Part shown: piece by piece, positions 1 to 5,511 of the stretch
Layout of the letters: each line of letters opens with the position of its first letter
How positions within the stretch are numbered: the stretch's first letter is position 1
Source: JBEKDJ01 sp050014415
GTDB lineage: Bacteria; Desulfobacterota; BSN033; UBA1163
DNA: 8,318 nt
Reading direction: 5' to 3'
NCBI GenBank assembly: GCA_050014415.1
Contig: JBEKDJ010000203.1
Span: 1-8,318 of the forward strand
The notes under the pieces: model-generated
The model's input: only the letters and a program-made list of their open reading frames with translations
Told to the model about the DNA's origin: nothing
The model's database searches: none
Translations under genes and position numbers: made by a program

Positions 1-1
1 A

Positions 2-226
2 CAGATTCTTCTTCCAGAGCAGATAGAGATTGGTCAAAACCTGAAGATGAAGCTTTTTTTCTCTTCTGAGGCTAAATTGAATGCAATCGAAATGCTTGTT
101 GAGGTAGTTTGGATTAACCCTCAATTGAGCGAAGGGGAAAAACATTATCAATCTGGAGTGAGATTTATCAATATCTCTCCAGAAGATATGACTAAGTTGA
201 AAAATTTATCGGCAAGTCTCTCATGA
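2..226 (+). CDS. C-terminal fragment of a PilZ-domain-like protein (5' end outside window)
   Basis: An open frame enters from the left edge and ends at TGA 224-226, giving about 74 residues. The visible part contains EMLVEVVWINPQ and, further on, SGVRFINISPEDMTKLKNL. This matches the end of PilZ beta-barrels, which close with a G-[VI]-x-F-x-x-I-s motif followed by a short helix. PilZ domains bind cyclic di-GMP and control motility, exopolysaccharide or secretion, but the N-terminal RxxxR binding motif would lie outside the window, so ligand binding cannot be judged. It lies on the host side of the tRNA-Glu attachment site and faces the tRNA gene, so it is probably chromosomal and not cargo. 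A CGGTCT-GAC-AGACCG hairpin (236-250) follows the stop. The domain call is moderately sure; the function of the whole protein is unknown. Confidence 0.6.
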   Translation, partial: QILLPEQIEIGQNLKMKLFFSSEAKLNAIEMLVEVVWINPQLSEGEKHYQSGVRFINISPEDMTKLKNLSASLS

Positions 227-332
227 TCTCCCCCACGGTCTGACAGACCGGAAGTTATTCCCACTCTCTTACTTTTCCCTATGGCTTTCTTCGTGAAAGC
301 AACCCTGTAATCGACGGAAGTTTATACATAAG

Positions 333-361
333 AAAAGGCCTGATCAATTACCAGGGCTTTT
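333..361. terminator. Bidirectional intrinsic terminator between PilZ-like gene and tRNA-Glu end
   Basis: AAAAGGCCTG (333-342) pairs with CAGGGCTTTT (352-361) with one internal mismatch and a 9-base loop. T-rich flanks lie on both sides: TTTTT on the plus strand and TTTTC on the minus strand. It sits between convergent units, the PilZ-like gene from the left and the tRNA from the right, and could end both. Confidence 0.6.
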
Positions 362-372
362 TGTGTTATAAA

Positions 373-422
373 TGGTGGTCCCAAGGGGATTCGAACCCCT
401 GTTACCGACGTGAGAGGCCAGT
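373..422 (-). tRNA. Displaced 3' half of tRNA-Glu(CTC): integration attachment site (attL-type)
   Basis: On the minus strand this reads as the anticodon arm, variable loop, T arm (AGGGG-TTCGAAT-CCCCT), 3' acceptor strand TGGGACC and encoded ACCA end of a tRNA. The anticodon loop CTCTCAC gives anticodon CTC, and the body resembles bacterial tRNA-Glu. The matching 5' acceptor strand (GGTCCCA) is absent upstream (plus-strand 423-500), so this is a partial gene. A partial tRNA next to a tyrosine integrase is the usual mark of an element that inserted into a tRNA 3' end and carried its own copy of that end. The intact gene should then lie at the far end of the element. Weak similarity (GGTTA) continues a few bases beyond 422, so the exact core boundary is uncertain. 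Confidence 0.8.
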
Positions 423-500
423 CTATTTAACCTACCTGTTTTTACTCTGTCTTATCTAATGCCCCCATGAGACTCAATAAATACGGGATTAACATCTCTA

Positions 501-530
501 TTGACATACTTCAATTTACTTTGTTATATT
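501..530 (+). promoter_or_regulatory. Sigma70-like promoter of the integrase gene
   Basis: TTGACA (501-506) is a perfect -35 hexamer and TATATT (525-530) a five-of-six -10 hexamer, separated by 18 bases. Transcription would start near 537 and leave an untranslated leader of about 80 bases before the integrase start. The three TGTTGGGAAT repeats lie in that leader, so whatever binds them could also control this promoter. Confidence 0.6.
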
Positions 531-537
531 AAGACTG

Positions 538-596
538 TGTTGGGAATAATGTTGGGAATAGAAGTTAACGGCTTCCAAGACACAAATGTTGGGAAT
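538..596 (+). repeat. Three direct repeats of TGTTGGGAAT upstream of the integrase
   Basis: Exact copies lie at 538-547, 550-559 and 587-596; the last two share an extra leading A. They fall between the promoter and the integrase start, and no further copy was seen in the window. Their place between the attachment site and int fits arm-type integrase or excisionase binding sites, or an operator for self-regulation. Which of these applies is inference. Confidence 0.6.
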
Positions 597-616
597 GATT
601 TAAAGGGGGATCTCCA

Positions 617-1777
617 ATGCCAGTGATGAAAAGATTCAAAACAGATTATGTCGGCGTCTACTACATCATGGGGGCTTCAATTGGGAGAGGGAGACCAGAG
701 AAGATTTTTTATATCACCTACCGGCACGATGGTAAGCTGATCGAAGAGAAAGCGGGCCGTCAATTCCAGGATGCCATGACGCCGGCCAGAGCTTCCAGAA
801 TTCGGGCAGAACGGATCGAAGGGAAAAGCCTCTCCAATAAAGCACGGCGTGAGAAGAAGGCAAAGGAAAAACTCATCCAGGAATGGACTATCAAACGGTT
901 ATGGACAGAATACATTGAGACGAAACCAAAAACGAAGAGCTTCATCATTGATGATCAGCGTTTTAGAAATCACATGGAGCCTGTCCTGGGAAACAAGAAG
1001 CTTGAAGATCTTGCCCCCTTGGATTTGGATCGGCTGAGAATCAAGCTTCTGAAAGAGAAAGCGCCACAGACGGTTAAATCCATCTTGGCGCTTTTGAAGC
1101 GAATCTCAAACTTCGCCAAGAACAAGAGACTATGCAAGGGAATTGACTTCAAGATCATCATGCCAAAGGTGTCGAATCAAAAGACGGAGTTTCTAACCGA
1201 TGATCAGGTTAAGGGGCTCTTGGATGCTATCGAGAAAGACATAAACCCCTACGCTGGATCCATCATGCTGACTGCTCTTTATACCGGGATGCGGAAAGGA
1301 GAGATCCTACGCCTTGAGTGGAGGGACATCGATTTTGAGCATGGTTTCATTCACATCCGGGAACCGAAAAGCGGACAGGACCAGAAGATTCCCTTAAATG
1401 ACGCTGCAAGGGAAGTTTTTAAAAAGTTACCCCGAACCCATAAGCTCTTATTCCCGGGGATCCACGGACTCAGAACGGGGCTCTATCATGCGATAGGAGA
1501 GATCAAAAAGAAAGCTGGATTACCAGCGGACTTCAGACCTCTTCACGGCCTCAGGCATCACTACGCGTCAATGCTGGCCTCTTCAGGCAAGGTAGACATG
1601 TACGTTCTTCAGAAATTGCTCACTCACAAGACCCCGACCATGACTCAAAGATATGCGCACTTGCGCGACGAGACATTAAAGGAGGCTTCACAGTTGGCCG
1701 GGGAGCTCATTAGCCAAGCGTTAGAACAAGCAAGTGAGGTTAAGCTTTTGGTAAAAGAACGCATCAGCGGGAAATGA
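617..1777 (+). CDS. Tyrosine recombinase / phage-type integrase
   Basis: This site-specific recombinase would integrate and excise the element at the adjacent tRNA-Glu site, acting as a tetramer on att DNA. The 386-residue length is normal for tRNA-targeting phage and island integrases. Residues 1-85 form an arm-binding-like N-terminus rich in basic residues, about 90-185 the core-binding SAM-like domain, and 195-370 the catalytic domain. All active-site residues are visible: R226 (TGMRKGEIL), K251, H310 and R313 (HGLRHH), H337 (LLTHKTP) and nucleophile Y346 (QRYAHL). ATG 617 is chosen because GGGGGA (605-610) lies six bases upstream; ATG 626 is a poorer alternative. The gene starts about 195 bases inside the attachment site and points into the element. 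It ends in TGA immediately followed by TAA. The function call is secure; the exact subfamily is not assigned. Confidence 0.95.
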   Translation: MPVMKRFKTDYVGVYYIMGASIGRGRPEKIFYITYRHDGKLIEEKAGRQFQDAMTPARASRIRAERIEGKSLSNKARREKKAKEKLIQEWTIKRLWTEYIETKPKTKSFIIDDQRFRNHMEPVLGNKKLEDLAPLDLDRLRIKLLKEKAPQTVKSILALLKRISNFAKNKRLCKGIDFKIIMPKVSNQKTEFLTDDQVKGLLDAIEKDINPYAGSIMLTALYTGMRKGEILRLEWRDIDFEHGFIHIREPKSGQDQKIPLNDAAREVFKKLPRTHKLLFPGIHGLRTGLYHAIGEIKKKAGLPADFRPLHGLRHHYASMLASSGKVDMYVLQKLLTHKTPTMTQRYAHLRDETLKEASQLAGELISQALEQASEVKLLVKERISGK

Positions 1778-1786
1778 TAATTCTGC

Positions 1787-1844
1787 CCATGGCCCCTACC
1801 TTGCGCAAGGGAAAAGCGGAGATCCTCACCGCCTGGGGCCATGG
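1787..1844. repeat. Long inverted repeat enclosing two small hairpins
   Basis: CCATGGCCCC (1787-1796) and GGGGCCATGG (1835-1844) are perfect 10-base inverted copies 38 bases apart. Inside lie the perfect palindrome CCTTGCGCAAGG (1799-1810) and a GCGG...CCGC pair (1816-1819 with 1829-1832). Together they could fold as a three-way-junction RNA or as a DNA cruciform. No T-run follows, so this is not a standard terminator. It lies in the 100-base gap between the integrase and the next gene and could separate their expression. Confidence 0.6.
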
Positions 1845-1877
1845 TAATCCTGATGAGGAGTCATGAGAGGGATGACA

Positions 1878-2678
1878 ATGAAGAAGCAAAAATCCGAACC
1901 AAGAAAAATCGATTGTTGGAGCCCTGATGATCTAACCTTTCTCGATAATAGGACCAAGGAGTTTTCATTTTCTTCCCCATACGACTTAGAACGAGACTTA
2001 GAGCGCCGAGCCGAATCTTTGAAGTGCTCACAAACCGAACCAGGGCTAACTCTACTTGAATCTATCCTCAGAGAATTCGAAGACGAAGCCAAAAAGAAAT
2101 TGGAAGAAAATGGCCTTGACTCAGAATGGCTAACCGAAGTGTGGCGCACCTTCTTTGATCCAAAAGACTTTAGTCGTCTACGCCTACATCTGGAATATGA
2201 TTTCCCTTCCTTGCTTGAGCCTCTTGAAACCTCCATGCAGCTCCAAATGGCTGCACATGTTGCCTTCGCTGCTGATAGAGTAAGAAATGACATTTCAAAT
2301 GGTAATGCTGAGCAAACGGCAATCGATATGTTGAAGCTGTGTTTCAGTATCGTGGGGGCAAATCTACATGAAATCATTGTAAGAGGAATCAGGGCTAAAG
2401 GGGCTCCATTTAAAGTTCGTGGAACCAAGAAAAGGCCCGAAGGTCTCCTTTCGGCCTTCAAATATGCATTAAAAAATTCTCCCAAAAAGGACGGCCCTTC
2501 GCTTTGGAAGTTCCTAAAAGAATACTGCCGCGGAGATGACAAAATATTCAATGGTTTCGATATCATCTTTGAAGAGAAGGAAAACAAGATTTATCAATAC
2601 TCTCGGGAAGGGAAATTTAGGCGAATAGGATTTAGAGGTTTTCAAAGACGTCTCAGCGAAATAAAAAAATCGCAGTAA
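1878..2678 (+). CDS. Unrecognised cargo protein, about 266 residues
   Basis: I do not recognise this protein. The predicted sequence is hydrophilic and mostly helical, with a charged N-terminal half (LERDLERRAESLK and an EFEDEAKKKLEE segment). A central stretch (SIVGANLHEIIVRGIRAKG) is followed by a basic tract (VRGTKKRPEG) and a basic tail (RRIGFRGFQRRLSEIKKS). No signal peptide, membrane segment, Walker motif or nuclease signature is visible. The frame is open from ATG 1863, but ATG 1878 is preferred: GAGAGGG (1865-1871) sits six bases before it, while GAGGAG (1855-1860) is only two bases from ATG 1863. It stands alone between the integrase and the regulatory block, a common position for variable cargo such as defence genes in islands. 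That position is the only functional hint. It ends in TAA. Confidence 0.75.
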   Translation: MKKQKSEPRKIDCWSPDDLTFLDNRTKEFSFSSPYDLERDLERRAESLKCSQTEPGLTLLESILREFEDEAKKKLEENGLDSEWLTEVWRTFFDPKDFSRLRLHLEYDFPSLLEPLETSMQLQMAAHVAFAADRVRNDISNGNAEQTAIDMLKLCFSIVGANLHEIIVRGIRAKGAPFKVRGTKKRPEGLLSAFKYALKNSPKKDGPSLWKFLKEYCRGDDKIFNGFDIIFEEKENKIYQYSREGKFRRIGFRGFQRRLSEIKKSQ

Positions 2679-2706
2679 GTAACTTCCGTACACTACACCT
2701 ATTTTA

Positions 2707-2742
2707 AGCTACCTTCAGAAGTTTAAACGTTCGGAGGTAGCT
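2707..2742 (+). promoter_or_regulatory. Hairpin that would hide the ribosome binding site of the first HTH gene
   Basis: AGCTACCTTC (2707-2716) pairs with GGAGGTAGCT (2733-2742), eight Watson-Crick pairs plus a T-G and a C-G pair. The inner palindrome GTTTAAAC (2721-2728) and a GAA/TTC pairing can extend the stem. The right arm contains the Shine-Dalgarno GGAGG (2733-2737), six bases before ATG 2744. As RNA, the fold would block translation initiation; as DNA, the same inverted repeat could be an operator. No T-run follows, so it is not an evident terminator. Confidence 0.55.
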
Positions 2743-2743
2743 C

Positions 2744-2965
2744 ATGCCAAAAGCAAATCTCTCTGAATTAGCAAAGAACTGGCCCTCCCCATTTGTAGCA
2801 CGAACGGAGATCTCAAAATTCACCGGCGGAATGATCTCTCCCGGATATCTTTCAAACCTTGATAGCCAAGGTGCAGGCCCGGAGAGAATCAAAGTTGGGG
2901 GGAAGGTGGTTTATCCTGTCCACAGTTTGATTCATTGGTTAGAACAGCGATCCACTACTGAATGA
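2744..2965 (+). CDS. Small winged-helix/HTH protein, excisionase or AlpA-like (first of pair)
   Basis: This 73-residue protein has the layout of small MerR-like/excisionase HTH proteins. An N-terminal helical region (ELAKNW) leads to ISKFTGGMISPGYLSNLDSQG as the presumed DNA-binding helices. A wing with KVGGKVVYPVHSLIHWLEQR follows; the basic turn, Y-P and a final helix ending W-L-E are typical of the group. Such proteins bend DNA for excision or activate island genes. ATG 2744 is supported by GGAGG six bases upstream. The gene is 14 bases from the second HTH gene and its TGA overlaps that gene's Shine-Dalgarno, which indicates translational coupling. Whether it is a recombination directionality factor or a transcription factor cannot be told from sequence. 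Confidence 0.75.
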   Translation: MPKANLSELAKNWPSPFVARTEISKFTGGMISPGYLSNLDSQGAGPERIKVGGKVVYPVHSLIHWLEQRSTTE

Positions 2966-2978
2966 AGGAGGCGAAAGA

Positions 2979-3170
2979 ATGGAATCTAAGATCGAGTATT
3001 TAACAGAGAAAGAGGTTTCCAGAATTTGTAAGCTTGCCTTGTCAACCTTACGAAACTACCGCCATCAGGGGAAGCCGCCTTCGTATGTTAAAGTCGGTCG
3101 GGCGGTCCGATACTTAATGTCCGATATCGTCAAGTTTATGGAGGAAGGGAGGATCAGGAATGGGGAATAA
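2979..3170 (+). CDS. Small HTH protein, AlpA/excisionase family-like (second of pair)
   Basis: This 63-residue protein matches the HTH_17/AlpA pattern closely. LTEKEVSRICKLALSTLRNY forms the two-helix DNA-binding unit, RHQGKPPSYVKVGRAVRY the wing, and LMSDIVKFMEEGRI the closing helix. Members act as excisionases or as activators of prophage and satellite genes; AlpA itself activates island integrase genes. The start is clear: AAGGAGG (2965-2971) lies seven bases before ATG 2979. The end overlaps the next gene by 11 bases. Having two related HTH proteins in tandem suggests either a split of duties between excision and transcription, or a duplication that diverged; sequence identity between them is low. 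Confidence 0.85.
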   Translation: MESKIEYLTEKEVSRICKLALSTLRNYRHQGKPPSYVKVGRAVRYLMSDIVKFMEEGRIRNGE

Positions 3171-3351
3171 GATAGAACTCACTGCGATCTTCAACCATGA
3201 CAGTAAAAGATTCCATTGTTTCAGCATCAACGAAGCCCAGGGAATCGCGGGGGCGATCTACGTTCCCAAAGATTCTGCGGTCCCCGATGTTGTGACAGTT
3301 AGATTAAGAACTAGATCGCAGGCGCAGGCCGAAAAAAAGAGGGAAGAGTGA
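3160..3351 (+). CDS. Small hypothetical beta-rich protein, 63 residues
   Basis: No family is recognised. Residues 1-50 alternate like short beta strands (KIELTAIFN, RFHCFSI, GAIYVPKD, DVVTVRLRT), and residues 51-63 form a charged tail (RSQAQAEKKREE). GGGAGG (3147-3152) lies seven bases before ATG 3160, inside the preceding gene, which it overlaps by 11 bases. Its TGA (3349-3351) overlaps the GTG start of the next gene as GTGA. The lysine codons near the end contain A AAA AAG (3333-3339), a sequence able to cause -1 frameshifting. A shift there would run straight into the downstream SpoVG-like frame. The gene is therefore either a separate protein coupled to its neighbour or the front part of a fusion of about 160 residues. 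Confidence 0.7.
   Translation: MGNKIELTAIFNHDSKRFHCFSINEAQGIAGAIYVPKDSAVPDVVTVRLRTRSQAQAEKKREE
3333..3339 (+). promoter_or_regulatory. Candidate -1 ribosomal frameshift heptamer A AAA AAG
   Basis: In the frame of the 63-residue gene the codons read gaA AAA AAG, the same slippery order as in E. coli dnaX. The zero-frame stop TGA is 10 bases downstream. After a -1 slip the ribosome reads GAG GGA AGA GTG and continues through the SpoVG-like gene with no stop. No convincing downstream stem or upstream stimulatory Shine-Dalgarno was found by eye. Confidence 0.35.
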
Positions 3352-3641
3352 GCACCAAGATCGAAATTCTCAAGGTCAAACTCATCGAACCGAGAGATAA
3401 CGGCCTGGTTGCATTTGCAGATCTCCGGGTCAACGATGTTGTGATCCGGGATTTCCGCATCTTTAAACAGAATGGCAAGCCTTTTGTTCAAACGCCTTAC
3501 ACGACCATGAAGAAGGGCGGTCGCCTTCACTTTCATTCCATTGTCGATTTTCCCGAAGAGTTAAAGGTTGAGATCAATGCTCGCCTTATCACAGCATTCT
3601 TCGGGGAAGTGGAGAGAGCCAATGACAATTCGATACGATGA
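3348..3641 (+). CDS. SpoVG-like protein
   Basis: This 97-residue protein resembles the SpoVG family, small dimeric nucleic-acid-binding regulators first known in Bacillus and also found in other bacteria. The shared pattern is a first strand KIEILKVKLIEP, then LVAFADLRVNDVVIRDFRIF and KPFVQTPYT (compare the family order strand, 'v-h-d-i-r-v', 'l-f-v-a-m-P'). The domain closes with a helix (PEELKVEINARLITAFFGEVE). The start is GTG 3348, overlapping the previous stop as GTGA, with GAGGG (3339-3343) four bases before it. The end overlaps the primase start by 20 bases. In this block it probably acts on the element's DNA or RNA, for instance in replication or early gene control, but that role is inferred from position only. 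Confidence 0.75.
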   Translation: MSTKIEILKVKLIEPRDNGLVAFADLRVNDVVIRDFRIFKQNGKPFVQTPYTTMKKGGRLHFHSIVDFPEELKVEINARLITAFFGEVERANDNSIR

Positions 3642-5511
3642 ACCCGATCTCCGAAAATCAGGACCCACAAAGGCTACCGTTCAAAATCATTTCCAAAATA
3701 ACCACCTGACGTTTTATTCAAAATTCCTCTCTCGCGTCAAAAAAATCAGAGCCCAAGAGTATTAGGCCATTTGCCCTTTCCATGCCGATTCAAAGCCATC
3801 CTTCAATTTCAATAATGAGACTGGCCTCTATTTCTGTCATGGTTGCAACGAGAAGGGTGACGTATTTAGCTTCTATGCCCGGATCCATGGCCTTCATTAT
3901 AAAGACGACTTTCCAAAAATCCTTGACGGCATCTGCTCCGATTTCGGAATCGCTCAGGAGAAACAGGAGAAGCGATTGATCAAGACTTATGACTACACGG
4001 ATGCGCAAGGAAAGCTTCTGTTCCAGGTCTGCCGGTATGAGCCAAAGGGTTTCAGACAACGAAGACCTGACGGCAAGGATGGGTGGATTTGGAATCTACA
4101 GGGCATCGAAACCGTGCTCTATCGCCTTCCGAAAGTTCTTGAATCCCAGGAAATCCTGATAGTCGAGGGAGAGAAGGATGCTGATAATCTCGCTCTTCTT
4201 GGCTTTACCGCAACAACATGTCCGATGGGTGCGGGAAAATGGAGAGAGCATTTCAACGAAGTCCTCAAGGGTAAGGACCTGATTCTTTGTCCTGATAATG
4301 ATGATCCTGGCCGGGAGCACATGAGACAGGTTGCGCTCTCATTGACCGGGAAGGTGAGAAGTCTGAAATGGCTTGAGCTCCCAGGTCTGCCCCAAAAGGG
4401 TGATATTTCGGATTTCATAGCAACCTTCAAAGATCCACAGGACGCAAATGAAAGGCTCTGTATCATGATAGAGAATGCACCGCCTTATGACTCGCCAAAG
4501 GATAAGCGCCCTTCATACGATAGCCTTAATCTTCCATCATCCCTCGATATCTCGCAACTTGAGATCCGGGTAGAATGGCTTGTCAAAAATCTCATTCCCA
4601 AGGAATCCCTCACCCTTTTTCATTCGATCGGTGGAGTCGGTAAAACCTACCTTATGCATGCTCTCGCCAAGGCTGTAGCAGACGGCACTCCATTTTTCGG
4701 CTTGCCAGTGACCCAAAGCAATGTCTATTACATCGACTTTGAAAATCCGCCCCCAGAGATAGTTGACCGGATGAAGAAAATGGGAGGTTCAGAAAACCTA
4801 AAGATATGGCATCTTGGCCACGATCCCATGCCCGTCCGGTTTGACGCTGAGGGATGGGAAATCTACAAGACCTTTCCCCCAGGCTTATTTATCATCGACA
4901 GTCTCAGAAGTTCACACTTGCTTGAAGAAAATTACTCAAAGGACGCTGCTTTCATAATGGCACGTCACAAGGAAATTCGGTCTTCAGGATCTACGATCAT
5001 CCTCATTCATCATGAGAATAAAATCGGGGGCTATCGGGGAAGCACAGCATGGTTTGACCTATCAGACCACATCTTGAAATTTAGCCGTGTGAGGAAAGTT
5101 GGGAGCGATGAAGATGTTGAAGAGGATGATTTCGACCTTCCCATCAGGTTAGGGCTCGGAGGGAAAAGCCGGTTCTCCTCTGCGATGGAATTACACCCTA
5201 TGTATTTCAAATTTGAAGATCACCAGCTCTGTCTTGCCGATGATCCAGAGAAAGAGGTTTTAAACAATATGGCGAGCCTCTTAAATCCTTTAAATCCGCC
5301 TAACCAGTCCGAATTCAGGAAACTCGTAAAGGACAATCTCAACCTCAAGAGGAAGGCTTTTGACCAACTTTTAAAGAAAGGGGAAAGGGGAAATTTGTGG
5401 TTTTCAAGGCGGTCCCGGGACAAAAATAAGTTGGAGTATTTGAGGACAAAAAATGGGGGATTTCATGTGGAGCAAACTGGCACTTTTTTCGACATCGGCG
5501 GAGCAAACTGA
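3622..5511 (+). pseudogene. CHC2-TOPRIM primase/RecA-like helicase with in-frame TAG at codon 48 (full-length frame)
   Basis: One frame runs from ATG 3622 to TGA 5509-5511, 629 codons before the stop, broken only by TAG at 3763-3765 (codon 48). GGAG (3611-3614) lies seven bases before ATG 3622, and the start overlaps the SpoVG-like gene by 20 bases. Codons 1-47 are a short leader. A CHC2 zinc finger begins at once after the TAG: C51 and H54 (ICPFH), then C72 and C75 (FCHGC). CHC2 fingers guide DnaG-type primases to template DNA. The TOPRIM core and helicase domain follow. Without readthrough or repair, translation from 3622 ends after 47 residues and the zinc finger is lost. Both sides of the TAG read as good protein in the same frame, so this is a single substitution, a recoded codon or a sequencing error, not a frameshift. 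Confidence 0.75.
3976..5511 (+). CDS. TOPRIM-RecA-like ATPase part of the primase-helicase (possible internal start)
   Basis: The frame downstream of the TAG can start at TTG 3976, which has AGGAG (3965-3969) six bases upstream, giving 511 residues. By that numbering, the TOPRIM domain shows E64-G-E66-K-D68 (IVEGEKD) and D107-N-D109 (CPDNDDPG), the acidic metal-binding residues used for primer synthesis. A RecA-like helicase domain follows: Walker A GGVGKT (K223, T224), Walker B LFIID (D308), IILIHHENK around 341-349, and RGSTAWFDLSDHI. This order matches RepA-like hexameric helicases fused to primases in satellites and plasmids. Residues from about 430 look like a winged-helix tail that may bind origin DNA. 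The last codons overlap the CAAAC-core repeats. Domain assignment is firm; use of TTG as a real start is unproven. Confidence 0.85.
   Translation: MIKTYDYTDAQGKLLFQVCRYEPKGFRQRRPDGKDGWIWNLQGIETVLYRLPKVLESQEILIVEGEKDADNLALLGFTATTCPMGAGKWREHFNEVLKGKDLILCPDNDDPGREHMRQVALSLTGKVRSLKWLELPGLPQKGDISDFIATFKDPQDANERLCIMIENAPPYDSPKDKRPSYDSLNLPSSLDISQLEIRVEWLVKNLIPKESLTLFHSIGGVGKTYLMHALAKAVADGTPFFGLPVTQSNVYYIDFENPPPEIVDRMKKMGGSENLKIWHLGHDPMPVRFDAEGWEIYKTFPPGLFIIDSLRSSHLLEENYSKDAAFIMARHKEIRSSGSTIILIHHENKIGGYRGSTAWFDLSDHILKFSRVRKVGSDEDVEEDDFDLPIRLGLGGKSRFSSAMELHPMYFKFEDHQLCLADDPEKEVLNNMASLLNPLNPPNQSEFRKLVKDNLNLKRKAFDQLLKKGERGNLWFSRRSRDKNKLEYLRTKNGGFHVEQTGTFFDIGGAN

Noticed and set aside
423..500. A complete unusual tRNA including the sequence right of the 3' half
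   Set aside because: The minus-strand sequence upstream lacks a GGTCCCA-type 5' acceptor strand and cannot close the acceptor stem; only GGTTA hints at a D arm.
538..596. CRISPR-like repeats upstream of the integrase
   Set aside because: Only three 10-base units with unequal spacing; too short and irregular for a CRISPR array.
1826..2587. 253-codon minus-strand frame opposite the unknown gene
   Set aside because: Very serine/arginine-rich antisense frame, typical of a shadow; the plus-strand gene has a proper Shine-Dalgarno and balanced composition.
3622..5511. Frameshift as cause of the primase break
   Set aside because: The frame before and after TAG 3763 is the same, so no insertion or deletion is needed.
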